Positions 26,456 through 38,751 are shown, counted from the first letter of the stretch. The stretch is 52,696 nt of DNA from Marinobacterium sp. (GCA_030602245.1 JAUWAC010000018.1:1-52696); one strand, 5' to 3'. The notes: generated by a model from the sequence alone, not told the origin. A program made the numbers and translations.

Positions 26456-27673
26456 GTGGCCGAAAGCAGCCAGGTATTGATGGCAAGGCAGCCAATCTTT
26501 GACGCACAGTTGCGCGTCGTGGCCTATGAGCTGCTCTATCGCTCGGACGACCAGCTTGAGATGGCTAATATTCTCAACGGCCATCAGGCAACCTCCAGCG
26601 TACTGGTCAACGCCTACACCAGCATTATCGAGCAGCAGGAGCGGCGCCGCCTGCCCGCCTTCGTCAATCTTCCGCGCGAGATGTTCGAGACCGACGCGCT
26701 GCCCGCCATGTCGCAGAAGCATCTGGTCATCGAGGTGCTGGAAGATGTCGAGGTGGACGAGACCCTGATCGAATCAGTCAGATTCTACAAGGCGAACGGT
26801 TATCGCATTGCGCTCGATGACTTCATCTACGATCCGAAATATGACCCGCTGCTGGCACTGGCCGACATCGTCAAGGTCGACATCATGGCATTGGGGATGC
26901 CACAGGTCCGCGAAACCGTCGCGCGCCTGAAACGCTTTCCCCTGACCCTGCTGGCGGAAAAGATCGAAACCCACGACGAGCTTCACGAGTGCATCGCACT
27001 CGGCTTCAAACTGTTTCAGGGCTACTTTCTGCGCCGCCCTGAGATTGTCGAGGGCCGGCGTCTCGACAGCAACCAGATGATTCTGCTGCAGCTGCTGGCC
27101 GAGCTGAATCAACCGGAGCCCGCCACCGACACCCTGGTGCAACTGATTGAACAGGACCCGGGCCTGACGTTTCGTCTGCTCCGCATCGTCAACTCCGCCG
27201 CCATGTCACGCCTCAACAAGATCAACGAGATCCGTGAAGCACTGGTACTGCTGGGGCTGGATGAGGTGCGCAAATGGATCGCCCTGCTGGCGCTGTCGGG
27301 CCATAAGCACAAGCCGTCGGAACTGACGCGGGAAACGTTGCTGGCAGCACGCATGTGCGAACTGCTGGTCATGCAGCTGGACATCACATCAACAACGCCC
27401 GGTGCAGCGTTTCTGTGCGGGCTGCTGAATCGACTCGATGCCCTGCTTGATATCGAGCGGGAGCAGATGCTGAAGCAGATCAGCATTGGCGATACATTGC
27501 GAGAGGCACTGGAGGGCGGCGGCAGCGATCTTGCCGTCGTGGTGCGGCGTACCTACGACTACTGCGATGGCCACTGGAGCGCGCTGAAAGTGAGTGAGCA
27601 GCCGATCTATCAGCGCTGTTATCTGGACAGTCTCGAGTGGGTCAACGAGACCATGGCAATACTGGAGGAATGA
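26456..27673 (+). CDS. EAL-HDOD signalling protein (YuxH family)
   Basis: 405-aa protein with an EAL domain (about 1-205) followed by a HDOD domain (about 205-405). The EAL motif reads YELLYRS, as in the YuxH/CdgJ group, while other pocket residues are kept: VNLP, VIEVLED, ALDDF, VKVD and LAEKIET. Hydrolysis of cyclic di-GMP is doubtful; binding is possible. The HDOD part holds LLRIVNSAAMSRLNKINEIREALVLLGLDEVRKWI. The GTG start has an AGGAGC site. Family members control motility or type IV pili. It is divergent from the PAS/degenerate-GGDEF gene across a 208-bp gap. Confidence 0.88.
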   Translation: MAESSQVLMARQPIFDAQLRVVAYELLYRSDDQLEMANILNGHQATSSVLVNAYTSIIEQQERRRLPAFVNLPREMFETDALPAMSQKHLVIEVLEDVEVDETLIESVRFYKANGYRIALDDFIYDPKYDPLLALADIVKVDIMALGMPQVRETVARLKRFPLTLLAEKIETHDELHECIALGFKLFQGYFLRRPEIVEGRRLDSNQMILLQLLAELNQPEPATDTLVQLIEQDPGLTFRLLRIVNSAAMSRLNKINEIREALVLLGLDEVRKWIALLALSGHKHKPSELTRETLLAARMCELLVMQLDITSTTPGAAFLCGLLNRLDALLDIEREQMLKQISIGDTLREALEGGGSDLAVVVRRTYDYCDGHWSALKVSEQPIYQRCYLDSLEWVNETMAILEE

Positions 27674-27733
27674 TCGCAGCCCCTGACCCCGTCACGGGCC
27701 TGCGATCCTATGACGCCAGTGACCGGCTGACGC

Positions 27734-28042
27734 TCAGCGCACACCGGACGTCAGCAATTCAACGGCGCTGCGCAGCTCATCGTCGCTGCAGCTCATGCAG
27801 GTGCCCTTCGGCGGCATTGCCCCCTTACCGGACTTCACCGTCGCCAGCATCGCATCGACACCCTTTTCAAGCCGCGGCGCCCAGGCCGCCTTGTCATCCA
27901 GCTTGGGCGCACCGCCCAGTCCGGCCTGATGACAGGCGCTGCAGTGCTTGTCGACGATCTCCTGAGCAGTCTGGGCCTGTGCCACGGAAACGCTCCCTGC
28001 CAGAGCAAGACCCGCGAGGGTCAGGGCTACTTTATTACGCAT
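27734..28042 (-). CDS. Cytochrome c5-type monoheme protein
   Basis: Periplasmic electron carrier of 102 aa. The signal peptide is MRNKVALTLAGLALAGSVSVAQAQ. The heme site CSACH is near residue 34, the axial methionine is in GAMPPKG, and the extra CxxC (CMSC) typical of cytochrome c5 follows. It probably passes electrons to terminal oxidases. It lies downstream of the sucD terminator and appears monocistronic. Confidence 0.93.
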   Translation of the reverse strand: MRNKVALTLAGLALAGSVSVAQAQTAQEIVDKHCSACHQAGLGGAPKLDDKAAWAPRLEKGVDAMLATVKSGKGAMPPKGTCMSCSDDELRSAVELLTSGVR

Positions 28043-28145
28043 TCTTGTTCTCGCTCTACCTGTTCCATATCGATTGGGTCGTTCGGCGCTGCCGATTCCC
28101 GTTCAACATACCGGTCCGCAACTGAACTGCAAATGACCGGCAACA

Positions 28146-28173
28146 AAAAAGGCAGCCGTTCAGCTGCCTTTTT
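28146..28173. terminator. Bidirectional terminator after sucD
   Basis: GGCAGC (28151-28156) and GCTGCC (28163-28168) form the stem core. It is flanked by AAAAA and TTTTT, so a T tract follows the hairpin in both directions. It marks the end of the sucAB-lpd-sucCD transcript, 20 bp past the sucD stop. Confidence 0.88.
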
Positions 28174-28193
28174 CAATTGACGTGACCCGTCGA

Positions 28194-29075
28194 TTACTTC
28201 ATCGCCCAGCCTGTCACTTCGGACAGTGCCTTGCCGATGTCGGCCAGAGAGCGAACGGTCTTGACGCCTGCATCTTCCAGCGCTGCGAACTTCTCGTCCG
28301 CAGTACCCTTACCACCGGAGATGATCGCACCGGCGTGACCCATGCGCTTGCCCGGAGGTGCAGTAACACCGGCGATGTAGGATACGACCGGCTTGGTCAC
28401 GTTGGCCTTGATGTAGGCAGCCGCTTCTTCCTCGGCGGAACCGCCGATCTCACCGATCATGACGATCGCTTCGGTCTGCGGGTCGTTCTGGAACATTTCC
28501 AGAATGTCGATGAAGTTAGAGCCCGGAATCGGGTCACCACCGATACCGACACAGGTCGACTGACCGAAGCCTGCATCCGTGGTCTGCTTGACCGCTTCAT
28601 AGGTCAGAGTGCCGGAGCGGGATACGATACCCACTTTACCCGGCAGGTGGATGTGACCCGGCATGATACCGATCTTGCACTCACCCGGAGTGATAACACC
28701 CGGGCAGTTCGGGCCGATCAGGCGCACACCCAGTTCATCGCACTTGACCTTGCACTGCAGCATATCCATAACCGGGATGTGCTCGGTGATGCAGACGATC
28801 AGCTTGATGCCCGCGTGCGCCGCTTCCAGAATGGAGTCCTTACAGAACGGCGCCGGAACATAGATCACGGACGCTTCCGCGCCGGTGGCTTCTACCGCTT
28901 CCTTAACGGTGTTGAACACCGGCAGACCCAGGTGCTCAGTACCGCCTTTGCCCGGGGTTACACCGCCCACCATTTTGGTACCGTAGGCGATCGCCTGCTC
29001 GGAGTGGAAAGTCCCCTGACCACCGGTGAAACCCTGACAGATGACTTTGGTGTCTTTGTTGATCAGAATGGACAT
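28194..29075 (-). CDS. sucD: Succinyl-CoA ligase, alpha subunit
   Basis: ADP/GDP-forming TCA enzyme subunit of 293 aa. CoA-binding N-terminal domain: [25 protein letters not shown] split over residues 1-25. The phosphorylated active-site histidine is in [16 protein letters not shown] near residue 247. Other hallmarks are [19 protein letters not shown] and SRSGTLTYE. It starts where sucC ends, with the last base of sucC shared, so the two are translationally coupled. Confidence 0.97.
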   Translation of the reverse strand: MSILINKDTKVICQGFTGGQGTFHSEQAIAYGTKMVGGVTPGKGGTEHLGLPVFNTVKEAVEATGAEASVIYVPAPFCKDSILEAAHAGIKLIVCITEHIPVMDMLQCKVKCDELGVRLIGPNCPGVITPGECKIGIMPGHIHLPGKVGIVSRSGTLTYEAVKQTTDAGFGQSTCVGIGGDPIPGSNFIDILEMFQNDPQTEAIVMIGEIGGSAEEEAAAYIKANVTKPVVSYIAGVTAPPGKRMGHAGAIISGGKGTADEKFAALEDAGVKTVRSLADIGKALSEVTGWAMK

Positions 29076-30241
29076 TATTTACCCTCCGCTGCTTTAACCG
29101 CCTGCTGTGCTGCATCGGTCAGGCTGGTTGCTGCGATGATATCCAGGCCAGACTCGGACAGGAGCTTGGAGCCCAGATCAGCGTTGTTACCTTCCAGACG
29201 TACCACCACCGGCACGTTCACACCCACTTCCTTGACCGCGCCGATGATACCTTCGGCAATCAGGTCACAACGTACGATACCGCCGAAGATGTTAACCAGT
29301 ACGGCTTTGACGTTGCTGTCTTCGAGGATGATCTTGAACGCTTCGGTAACACGCTCTTTGGTTGCACCGCCACCCACGTCGAGGAAGTTGGCCGGGAAAC
29401 CGCCGTGCAGAGAAACGATGTCCATGGTACCCATCGCAAGGCCGGCACCGTTGACCATGCAGCCGATGTTACCGGTCAGCGCGACGTAGTTCAGATCCCA
29501 CTCAGCAGCACGGGCTTCACGGGCGTCGTCCTGTGACGGGTCGTGCATTTCCTGGATGTCCTTGTGGCGATACACGGCGTTGCCGTCGATCACGACCTTG
29601 GCGTCCAGGCAGTGCAGGTTACCCTGGTCGGTGATGACCAGCGGGTTGATCTCGAGCAGGGCCAGATCCTTCTCTTCGAACATCTTGGCCAGACCCAGGA
29701 AGATCTTGGTGAACTGCTTGATCTGGTCACCCTTCAGACCCAGTTTGAACGCCAGTTCGCGAGCCTGGTAGGGCTGTGCACCGGTCAGCGGATCGATGGT
29801 TGCCTTCAGGATCTTTTCCGGAGTCTCTTCAGCAACTTTCTCGATCTCGACCCCCCCTTCGGTGGATGCCATGAACACGATGCGGCGGCTGGAGCGATCG
29901 ACAACGGCACCGAGGTAGAGCTCGCTGGCGATATCAGTGCAGGTTTCAACCAGGATCTTGGAAACCGGCTGACCGTTGGCATCTGTCTGGTAGGTCACCA
30001 GACGCTGGCCCAGCCACTTTTCAGCGAATGCTTTTGCTTCTTCCGGGGAGTCGACCAGCTTCACACCGCCCGCTTTACCGCGGCCACCGGCGTGTACCTG
30101 AGCCTTGACGACCCACTTGTCTCCACCAATCTGCTTTGCTGCTTCTGCTGCTGCGTCCGGCGTATCTACCGCGATTCCCTTGGAAACCGGCAGACCATAG
30201 GCGGCAAACAGCTGTTTACCCTGGTACTCGTGAAGGTTCAT
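29075..30241 (-). CDS. sucC: Succinyl-CoA ligase, beta subunit
   Basis: ATP-grasp subunit of 388 aa, same length as in E. coli. The start [19 protein letters not shown] is canonical. Motifs: [17 protein letters not shown] (ATP binding), [23 protein letters not shown], and the substrate loop [13 protein letters not shown]-terminal [11 protein letters not shown]. It is followed by sucD and preceded by lpdA across a 128-bp gap that contains a strong GC-rich hairpin. Confidence 0.97.
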   Translation of the reverse strand: MNLHEYQGKQLFAAYGLPVSKGIAVDTPDAAAEAAKQIGGDKWVVKAQVHAGGRGKAGGVKLVDSPEEAKAFAEKWLGQRLVTYQTDANGQPVSKILVETCTDIASELYLGAVVDRSSRRIVFMASTEGGVEIEKVAEETPEKILKATIDPLTGAQPYQARELAFKLGLKGDQIKQFTKIFLGLAKMFEEKDLALLEINPLVITDQGNLHCLDAKVVIDGNAVYRHKDIQEMHDPSQDDAREARAAEWDLNYVALTGNIGCMVNGAGLAMGTMDIVSLHGGFPANFLDVGGGATKERVTEAFKIILEDSNVKAVLVNIFGGIVRCDLIAEGIIGAVKEVGVNVPVVVRLEGNNADLGSKLLSESGLDIIAATSLTDAAQQAVKAAEGK

Positions 30242-30317
30242 GCTCTAATCCGTTGTTGTATCGGTTATTCATACACCCGCTCACAGATGGGCGAGCGCGT
30301 GCGCTTTCATCGATGCG

Positions 30318-30355
30318 GCCGCGCGCTGCCGGGCTTTTGGCCCGGCCGGCGCGGC
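30318..30355. promoter_or_regulatory. GC-rich intercistronic hairpin, lpdA-sucC
   Basis: Outer arms GCCGCGC (30318-30324) and GCGCGGC (30349-30355), inner arms GCCGGGC (30328-30334) and GCCCGGC (30340-30346), loop TTTTG. There is no T tract on the - strand, so it is probably a processing or stability hairpin, or a partial attenuator, within the leftward suc transcript. The remaining 128-bp gap shows no gene. Confidence 0.5.
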
Positions 30356-30369
30356 GCAACCCTCAGGAT

Positions 30370-31812
<1,443 letters not shown>

Positions 31813-31855
31813 TTAATCCTGTCCTTACTCTTCACTCGTTCGATGGTGGGTCTGA

Positions 31856-33085
31856 TCAGACATCCAGCAGCATGCGCGCCGGATCCTCGAGCAGATCCTT
31901 GATGGTGACGAGGAATTGTACCGCTTCCTTGCCATCGATCATACGATGGTCGTAGGACAGCGCCAGGTACATCATCGGCAGAATTTTCACTTCACCGTTC
32001 ACGGCCATCGGACGTTCCTGGATCTTGTGCATGCCGAGGATAGCGGTCTGCGGCGGGTTCAGGATCGGCGTCGACATCAGGGAACCGAACACACCACCGT
32101 TGGTGATGGTGAAGGTACCGCCCTGCATGTCTTCCATGCCCAGCTTGCCTTCACGGCCGCGCTTGCCGAAGTCAGCGATCGCGGCTTCGATGTCGGCCAG
32201 ACCCATGCTGTCGGTATCACGCAGCACCGGCACCATCAGGCCACGGTCAGTGGAGACGGCAACGCCGATGTCCTGGTAGCCGTGGTAGACCATGTCGTTG
32301 CCGTCGATAGACGCGTTGACCGCCGGGAAGCGCTTCAGCGCTTCGGTAGCCGCCTTGACGAAGAAGGACATGAAGCCCAGACGGGTGCCGTTGTGAGTCT
32401 TCTCGAACAGCTCCTTGTACTGCTTGCGCAGATCCATGACCGGCTTCATGTTGACTTCGTTGTAGGTCGTCAGCATGGCCGCATTCTGCTGTGCTTCCAC
32501 CAGACGCTTGGCGATGGTCGCACGCAGACGGGTCATCGGCACGCGTTTCTCGGTACGCTCGCCCGCCGGAACGCTGACAGCAGCGGCCGGAGCCGCCGGC
32601 GCGGCAGCCTTCTGCGCAGGCGCAGCCGGCTTGTTCTTCAGGTAGTTGAGAACGTCTTCCTTGGTGATGCCGCCACCTTTGCCGGTTGCCGGGATCTGGC
32701 TGGCATCCAGGTTGTTCTCTTCGATCAGCTTGCGTGCAGCCGGGCCGACCTTGTCGCCGTCCCCGGTTTCACCGGATACAACCGTTTCGGCAGAGCTGGT
32801 ATCCGCCTGCTCCTTGGCCGGCTCGGCAGCGGCCGGAGATGCCGCAGCACCGGCTTCGAAGATACCGATCACTTCGTCGCTGAGGACAGTGTCGCCTTCG
32901 TTCTTGATGATCTCTTTGATCACGCCGTCAGCCGGCGCTACCACTTCGAGAACCACCTTATCAGTTTCAATATCGACAATCAGATCGTCAGCTGAGCAAG
33001 CCTCACCAGGCTGCTTGTGCCAGGTTGCAACGGTACCGTCCGCTACGGACTCAGGGAATGTAGGGGCTTTGATATCGATGGACAT
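31856..33085 (-). CDS. sucB: 2-Oxoglutarate dehydrogenase E2 (succinyltransferase)
   Basis: 409-aa lipoamide succinyltransferase core of the complex. One lipoyl domain (residues 1-75) with the lipoylated lysine in [12 protein letters not shown]. An Ala/Pro-rich linker is followed by the E3-binding domain ([19 protein letters not shown], about 117-150), a second Ala-rich linker, and the catalytic domain ending in [16 protein letters not shown] with the active-site His. It sits between sucA and lpdA. Confidence 0.97.
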   Translation of the reverse strand: MSIDIKAPTFPESVADGTVATWHKQPGEACSADDLIVDIETDKVVLEVVAPADGVIKEIIKNEGDTVLSDEVIGIFEAGAAASPAAAEPAKEQADTSSAETVVSGETGDGDKVGPAARKLIEENNLDASQIPATGKGGGITKEDVLNYLKNKPAAPAQKAAAPAAPAAAVSVPAGERTEKRVPMTRLRATIAKRLVEAQQNAAMLTTYNEVNMKPVMDLRKQYKELFEKTHNGTRLGFMSFFVKAATEALKRFPAVNASIDGNDMVYHGYQDIGVAVSTDRGLMVPVLRDTDSMGLADIEAAIADFGKRGREGKLGMEDMQGGTFTITNGGVFGSLMSTPILNPPQTAILGMHKIQERPMAVNGEVKILPMMYLALSYDHRMIDGKEAVQFLVTIKDLLEDPARMLLDV

Positions 33086-33133
33086 GCTAATTCCTTTAAA
33101 TATGGTGCTCGTTTGATTGCTAACGAACTGTCA

Positions 33134-35965
33134 TTAACCGTTGATTGCTTCGTTCACCAGCTGTTCCTGCTGTTCAAGGTGAACAGAGATGTAACCGACC
33201 GCCGGCGCCGCCGCATGCGGACGACCCACGCCGTTCAGGTACAGCTTCGGATTGAGCTTGTGCAACACGTTACGCATGTGGTGCTGACTGCAGTACCAGG
33301 CGCCCTGGTTCATCGGCTCTTCCTGACACCAGACGACAGACTCCAGATTCTCGTACTGGCTGATCGTCTCCAGCAGCATCTCTTCCGGGAACGGATAGAG
33401 CTGCTCGATACGTACGATCGCGACGTCGTCCTTGCCCAGCTCGGCACGGCGGTTGTAGAGATCGTAGTACACCTTGCCGCTGCACATGACGAGACGCTTG
33501 ACCTGTTTCGGATCCAGCGTATCCACTTCACCGATCACCGGCTGGAAAGTGCCGTCGGCCAGCTCTTCCAGCGTCGACACGGCCTGCTTGTGACGCAGCA
33601 GCGACTTCGGTGACATCACGACCAGCGGCTTGCGCAGCGGACGGACGACCTGACGACGCAGCAGGTGGAAGATCTGAGCCGGTGTGGTCGGCACACAGAC
33701 CTGGATATTGTGCTCGGCACACAGCTGCAGGAAGCGTTCGAGGCGCGCGGAGGAGTGCTCCGGACCCTGACCTTCAAAGCCGTGCGGCAGCAGCATGGTC
33801 AGACCGCACAGACGCTGCCACTTCTGCTCACCGGAGGTGATGAACTGGTCGATAACGACCTGAGCACCGTTGGCGAAGTCACCGAACTGAGCTTCCCAGA
33901 TCACCAGCGCGTTCGGCGTGGTGGTGGCGTAGCCGTATTCGAAGCCCAGCACCGCCTCTTCCGACAGCAGCGAGTCGTAGATATCGAACGCCGGCTGCTC
34001 GTCAGCCAGATGCTGCAGCGGGATATAGGTCGATGCATCCTTCTGATGGTGCAGGACGGCATGACGGTGCGAGAACGTACCGCGGCCCACATCCTGACCG
34101 GTCAGACGCACCGGGTGACCTTCTGCCAGCAGCGTGGCGTAGGCCAGCGTTTCAGCGAAGCCCCAGTTGGCTTCCATCGCACCGGCGGCCATCTTCTTGC
34201 GATCTTCGTAGATTTTCTGAACCTGACGCTGGATCGCAAAGCCTTCCGGAATCTCGCTGGTCTTGTTGGCCAGCTCCTGCAGCAGCTTGAGATCGACCCG
34301 GGTGTCGCACTCGAAGCTCCACTGATGGCCGAGGTACGGACGCCAGTCGACGAACAGCTCGGTGTTCGGCTCCTTGACCAGCGCACGGGCGACGTGCTCG
34401 CCGTTCTCCAGCTGGCTGCGGTATTCCTTCTCCATCTCCTTCGCCTGCTCTTCGGTAATCACCTTCTCGGCGATCAGCTGCTCGGCGTACAGAGTACGAG
34501 TGGTCTTGTGGTTCTTGATCTTGGAGTACATCAGCGGCTGAGTGCCGGACGGCTCGTCAGCCTCGTTGTGACCGCGGCGACGGTAGCAGACCAGATCGAT
34601 GACCACGTCTTTCTTGAACTCGTTGCGGTAGTCAACGGCCAGCTGAGTCACGAAGCGAACCGCTTCGGGGTCATCGCCATTGACGTGGAAGATCGGCGCC
34701 TGAACCATCTTCGCCACATCGGTACAGTACTCGGTGGAACGCGCGTCCTCTTTCTTGGACGTGGTGAAGCCCACCTGGTTGTTGATGACGATGTGGATCG
34801 TACCACCGGTCTTGTAACCGCGGGTCTGAGACATCTGCAGCGTCTCCATGACCACACCCTGGCCGGCAAAGGCCGCATCACCGTGGATGTTGACCGGTAC
34901 AACGGTGTCACCGTTCTTGTCGTTACGGCGATCCTGACGGGCACGCACGGAACCCTCGACCACCGGCGCCACGATTTCGAGGTGAGACGGGTTGAACGCC
35001 ATCGCGAGGTGGACTTCGCCGCCATCGGTCATGATGTTGGACGAGAAGCCCTGGTGGTATTTCACGTCACCGGAGCTTTCAACCAGCTTCTTGCCCTCGA
35101 ACTCGCCGAACAGATCGGCCGGGTTCTTGCCGAAGATGTTGACCAGCGTGTTGAGACGACCACGGTGAGCCATGCCGATGACGATCTCTTTCGCACCCTG
35201 CTTACCGGCACGGCGTACCAGCGTATTCAGTGACACGATCAGCGATTCGCCGCCCTCGAGGCCGAAGCGCTTGGCACCGGCGTAGCGTGAGCCGAGGTAC
35301 TTCTCGAGACCCTCTGCCGCCGTGAGGCGCTCGAGGATCATCATCTTCTTCTCGGGCTCGACTTCCGGATGGGCGCGAACCGGCTCCAGACGGGACTGGA
35401 TCCAACGCTTCTCCTGGGTGTCGACGATGTGCATGTACTCAGCGCCGACAGTGGTGCAATAGGTCTTCTTGAGATCGGCCAGGATCTCTTTCAGCGGCGC
35501 TTCCTCTTTACCGAAGAACAGCGAGCCGAGCTGGAACACCGTGTCATAGTCGGCTTCTGACAGCTTGTGGAAACGCGGATGCAGGTCAGGCACATCTTCA
35601 CGCTCGAGCAGACCGAGCGGATCGATGTTGGCCACCTGATGACCGCGCACGCGGTAGGCGTTGATCATGCTCAGCACACGAACCTGTTTCTTCTCGTGTT
35701 CGGAGCTGACGCTGCTCACCGCGGTCGGCTGAGCGCGCTTCTGGTTTTTAGAAAGGTAGAGGAAGTGCTCCCGAATGGGAGAATGGGGAACGTCTTGGGA
35801 GATGCTGTCGCCAACCTTTGGGAGTCGGTCGAACTCTTCACGCCATTCTTGTGGAACGGCGTTCGGATCCATCAGATAGGTTTCGTAAAGTTGCTCGACG
35901 TAGGAAAGGTTACCACCGTACAGGTGGGCGTTCTTCCACATCAGCTCCATTATGCCGTCTTGCAT
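33134..35965 (-). CDS. sucA: 2-Oxoglutarate dehydrogenase E1
   Basis: Thiamine-diphosphate decarboxylase of 943 aa (E. coli 933). N-terminal E2-binding stretch ELMWKNAHLYGGNLSYVEQL, then GMAHRGRLNTLVNIFGK, the ThDP-binding GDAAFAGQG ... NNQVGFTT, and the C-terminal transketolase half with SHRHAVLHHQ and MLLPHGFEGQGPEHSSARLER. The ATG at 35965 gives the family-typical start MQDGIMELMW and has AGGGTG upstream; the 36 extra residues of the longer frame are not conserved. It is the first gene after the sdhB terminator and must have its own promoter, which I could not place confidently in the 290-bp gap. Confidence 0.96.
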   Translation of the reverse strand: MQDGIMELMWKNAHLYGGNLSYVEQLYETYLMDPNAVPQEWREEFDRLPKVGDSISQDVPHSPIREHFLYLSKNQKRAQPTAVSSVSSEHEKKQVRVLSMINAYRVRGHQVANIDPLGLLEREDVPDLHPRFHKLSEADYDTVFQLGSLFFGKEEAPLKEILADLKKTYCTTVGAEYMHIVDTQEKRWIQSRLEPVRAHPEVEPEKKMMILERLTAAEGLEKYLGSRYAGAKRFGLEGGESLIVSLNTLVRRAGKQGAKEIVIGMAHRGRLNTLVNIFGKNPADLFGEFEGKKLVESSGDVKYHQGFSSNIMTDGGEVHLAMAFNPSHLEIVAPVVEGSVRARQDRRNDKNGDTVVPVNIHGDAAFAGQGVVMETLQMSQTRGYKTGGTIHIVINNQVGFTTSKKEDARSTEYCTDVAKMVQAPIFHVNGDDPEAVRFVTQLAVDYRNEFKKDVVIDLVCYRRRGHNEADEPSGTQPLMYSKIKNHKTTRTLYAEQLIAEKVITEEQAKEMEKEYRSQLENGEHVARALVKEPNTELFVDWRPYLGHQWSFECDTRVDLKLLQELANKTSEIPEGFAIQRQVQKIYEDRKKMAAGAMEANWGFAETLAYATLLAEGHPVRLTGQDVGRGTFSHRHAVLHHQKDASTYIPLQHLADEQPAFDIYDSLLSEEAVLGFEYGYATTTPNALVIWEAQFGDFANGAQVVIDQFITSGEQKWQRLCGLTMLLPHGFEGQGPEHSSARLERFLQLCAEHNIQVCVPTTPAQIFHLLRRQVVRPLRKPLVVMSPKSLLRHKQAVSTLEELADGTFQPVIGEVDTLDPKQVKRLVMCSGKVYYDLYNRRAELGKDDVAIVRIEQLYPFPEEMLLETISQYENLESVVWCQEEPMNQGAWYCSQHHMRNVLHKLNPKLYLNGVGRPHAAAPAVGYISVHLEQQEQLVNEAING

Positions 35966-36217
35966 TATGATATCACCCTGGCTCTGGGGGCCGCCGGCGT
36001 GAACAGGGTGCACCATGTCCTGCCCATCGATACCAACGCCCCTGCTGATTACCGATTTGTTATTCAGCTGCAATCTAACGGGTCGCGCGAAATTGCGGGA
36101 AATATTTTACGACTTTTCATGCTGCCTTAACACAGCTTGTCGCGAGGGATAATACTAAAGTTCCCTCAAATCCCCCTTTTTCTGCTCCCAAGGCAGCATT
36201 GCCCTGTTCCGGACAAA

Positions 36218-36246
36218 GAAAAAGCGGCACCGGGTGCCGCTTTTCT
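36218..36246. terminator. Terminator between sdhB and sucA
   Basis: AAAAGCGGCAC (36220-36230) - CGG - GTGCCGCTTTT (36234-36244) is a perfect 11-bp inverted repeat. T runs follow it in both directions, with TTTTTCTTTG on the - strand. It separates sdhCDAB from the sucA-first transcript. Confidence 0.85.
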
Positions 36247-36258
36247 GGTATCGCCTGA

Positions 36259-36963
36259 TCAGGTCGCCTGCTGTATCAGCATGTTTCTGATCTTGCCGAT
36301 CGCCTTCGTCGGGTTAAGCCCCTTCGGACAGACGCTGACGCAGTTCATGATACCGTGGCAACGGAAGACGCTGAACGGATCGTCCAGCTCCGCCAGCCGC
36401 TCGCGGGTCGCGGTGTCGCGGCTGTCCGCCAGGAAGCGGTACGCCTGCAGCAGACCGGACGGGCCAACGAACTTGTCCGGATTCCACCAGAACGACGGAC
36501 AGGCAGTAGAACAGCATGCACAGAGGATACACTCGTACAGACCGTCCAGCTCGGCACGCTCTTCCGGCGACTGCAGTCGCTCGATCGCCGGCGCCGGCGT
36601 ATCGTTGATCAGGTACGGCTTGATCTTCTCATACTGCTTGTAGAACTGAGACATGTCGATGACCAGGTCACGGATCACCGGCAGACCCGGCAGCGGACGC
36701 AGCACCAGCTTGTCACCCTCAACCACTTCAGACAGCGGCGTGATGCAGGCCAGACCGTTCTTGCCGTTCATGTTCATACCGTCGGAACCGCACACACCTT
36801 CGCGGCAGGAACGACGGTAGACCAGAGTCGGGTCTTTCTCTTTCAGCAGCTGGAGCAGATCCAGCACCATGATGTCCTTACCGCCCGGGATATCGATATG
36901 GATATCCTGCATGTACGGCGCATCATCAACTTCAGGGTTATAGCGATATACACTTACCAGCAT
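36259..36963 (-). CDS. sdhB: Succinate dehydrogenase iron-sulfur subunit
   Basis: 234-aa subunit of complex II with three Fe-S clusters: the [2Fe-2S] ligands in CREGVCGSDGMNMNGKNGLAC (split over residues 59-79), the [4Fe-4S] in CILCACCSTACP and the [3Fe-4S] in CHGIMNCVSVCPKGLNP. It begins MLVSVYRYNPEVDDAPYMQD. It is the last gene of sdhCDAB, 12 bp after sdhA. Confidence 0.97.
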   Translation of the reverse strand: MLVSVYRYNPEVDDAPYMQDIHIDIPGGKDIMVLDLLQLLKEKDPTLVYRRSCREGVCGSDGMNMNGKNGLACITPLSEVVEGDKLVLRPLPGLPVIRDLVIDMSQFYKQYEKIKPYLINDTPAPAIERLQSPEERAELDGLYECILCACCSTACPSFWWNPDKFVGPSGLLQAYRFLADSRDTATRERLAELDDPFSVFRCHGIMNCVSVCPKGLNPTKAIGKIRNMLIQQAT

Positions 36964-36975
36964 CGTACCAGCCCC

Positions 36976-38748
36976 TTAATAGGTTCGAACTTTCGGCGGG
37001 AACGGATCCATCGTCTTCGGCGCAAAGTTGACAGCGCGCTTACCGATGCGCTTGTCCTGCGGGAAGAAGACGGAGTGGCACAGCCAGTTCTCGTCGTCAC
37101 GCTCGGTGAAGTCGTTACGCGCGTGCGCACCACGAGACTCTTTGCGCTCTTCCGCCGCAATCGCGGTTGCTTCAGCCACTTCCATCAGGTTCTCAAGCTC
37201 AAGCGCTTCGATACGCGAGGTATTGAAGGCCTGGCTCTTGTCGTCGAGATGTACGTTGGCCACGCGCTCGCGGATCTCCTTGAGCAGTTCGAGACCCTTC
37301 TGCATGCTTTCGCCGTCACGGAATACGCCGAAGTACAGCTGCATGGTGTTCTGCAGATCCTTGCGCACGTCAGCCACTTTCTCGCCGCTGGTGCTGTTGT
37401 TGAGACGGTTCAGACGCGCCATCGCCGCTTCGATATCGGACTCGGTCGCATCGGCCGCATCATACCCTTCGCGCATCTGCTGCTCGATCTGCAGACCGGC
37501 CGCACGACCGAAGACGACGAGGTCGAGCAGCGAGTTGCCGCCGAGGCGGTTCGCACCGTGTACGGATACACAGGCCACTTCACCACAGGCAAACAGACCG
37601 TTGACGATCTGGTCTTCGCCGTTTTCGTCCTGCGCGATGACCTGACCACCGATGTTGGTCGCCAGACCGCCCATCATGTAGTGGCAGGTCGGGACAACCG
37701 GAATCGGCTCTTTGACCGGATCAGTTGCCGCGAACGTCTTGGAGAGCTCACAGATACCCGGCAGACGGGAGTGCAGCACTTCCTCACCGAGGTGATCCAG
37801 CTTCAGGTAAACGTGGTCGCCGTTTTCACCGCAGCCACGGCCTTCCAGAATCTCGAGGATCATGGAGCGAGCCACAACGTCACGACCGGCCAGATCCTTC
37901 GCGTTCGGCGCATAACGCTCCATGAAGCGCTCGCCGTCCTTGTTGATCAGGTAGCCACCCTCACCGCGGCAACCTTCGGTGACGAGCACGCCCGCACCGG
38001 CAATACCGGTCGGGTGGAACTGCCACATTTCCATATCCTGCGCCGGAACACCTGCGCGCAGCGCCATACCGACACCGTCACCGGTGTTGATCAGGGCGTT
38101 GGTGGTCGACGCGTAGATACGACCCGCACCACCGGTCGCCAGTACGGTTGCCTTGGCCTTGATGTAGACGGTTTCGCCGGTTTCGATGCAGATGGCGATA
38201 CAGCCAACCACCGCACCATCAGCGTTCTTCACCAGATCAACGGCATACCACTCGTTCAGGAAGGTGGTACCAGCCTTCATGTTGGCCTGATACAGCGTGT
38301 GCAGCAGCGCGTGACCGGTACGGTCAGCCGCCGCACAGGTACGAGCTGCCTGACCGCCTTCACCGAAGTTCTTGGACTGACCGCCGAACGGACGCTGGTA
38401 GATACGGCCGGTTTCGGTACGGGAGAACGGCAGACCCATGTGGTCCAGCTCGAAAACAGCCTGCGGACCGACAGAACACATGTACTCGATCGCGTCCTGG
38501 TCACCGATGTAGTCGGAACCCTTGACGGTGTCATACATGTGCCAGCGCCAGTCATCGTTCGGATCGGCACTGGCGATCGCACAGGTGATACCGCCCTGAG
38601 CAGAAACGGTATGAGAACGGGTCGGGAAAACCTTGGTTACACAGGCGGTATTGAGGCCTGACTGTGCCAGCTGCAGCGCAGCGCGCATGCCTGCACCGCC
38701 ACCGCCAACCACGATAGCGTCGAAAGAGAGCGTACGCAGTTTAGACAT
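36976..38748 (-). CDS. sdhA: Succinate dehydrogenase flavoprotein subunit
   Basis: 590-aa catalytic subunit oxidising succinate to fumarate. FAD motif [13 protein letters not shown], the covalently flavinylated His in [12 protein letters not shown], the active-site region [15 protein letters not shown], and [22 protein letters not shown]-terminus [11 protein letters not shown] and PPKVRTY. Three bp separate it from sdhD. Confidence 0.97.
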   Translation of the reverse strand: MSKLRTLSFDAIVVGGGGAGMRAALQLAQSGLNTACVTKVFPTRSHTVSAQGGITCAIASADPNDDWRWHMYDTVKGSDYIGDQDAIEYMCSVGPQAVFELDHMGLPFSRTETGRIYQRPFGGQSKNFGEGGQAARTCAAADRTGHALLHTLYQANMKAGTTFLNEWYAVDLVKNADGAVVGCIAICIETGETVYIKAKATVLATGGAGRIYASTTNALINTGDGVGMALRAGVPAQDMEMWQFHPTGIAGAGVLVTEGCRGEGGYLINKDGERFMERYAPNAKDLAGRDVVARSMILEILEGRGCGENGDHVYLKLDHLGEEVLHSRLPGICELSKTFAATDPVKEPIPVVPTCHYMMGGLATNIGGQVIAQDENGEDQIVNGLFACGEVACVSVHGANRLGGNSLLDLVVFGRAAGLQIEQQMREGYDAADATESDIEAAMARLNRLNNSTSGEKVADVRKDLQNTMQLYFGVFRDGESMQKGLELLKEIRERVANVHLDDKSQAFNTSRIEALELENLMEVAEATAIAAEERKESRGAHARNDFTERDDENWLCHSVFFPQDKRIGKRAVNFAPKTMDPFPPKVRTY

Positions 38749-38751
38749 GTC

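Noticed and set aside
28182..29489. 435-codon open frame on the + strand
   Set aside because: Antisense to sucD and sucC with no recognisable protein features.
33665..35233. 522-codon open frame on the + strand
   Set aside because: Antisense to sucA; Val/Arg/Leu-rich composition typical of GC shadows.
36355..38661. 768-codon open frame on the + strand
   Set aside because: Antisense to sdhB and sdhA, low-complexity composition, no ribosome site; a shadow.
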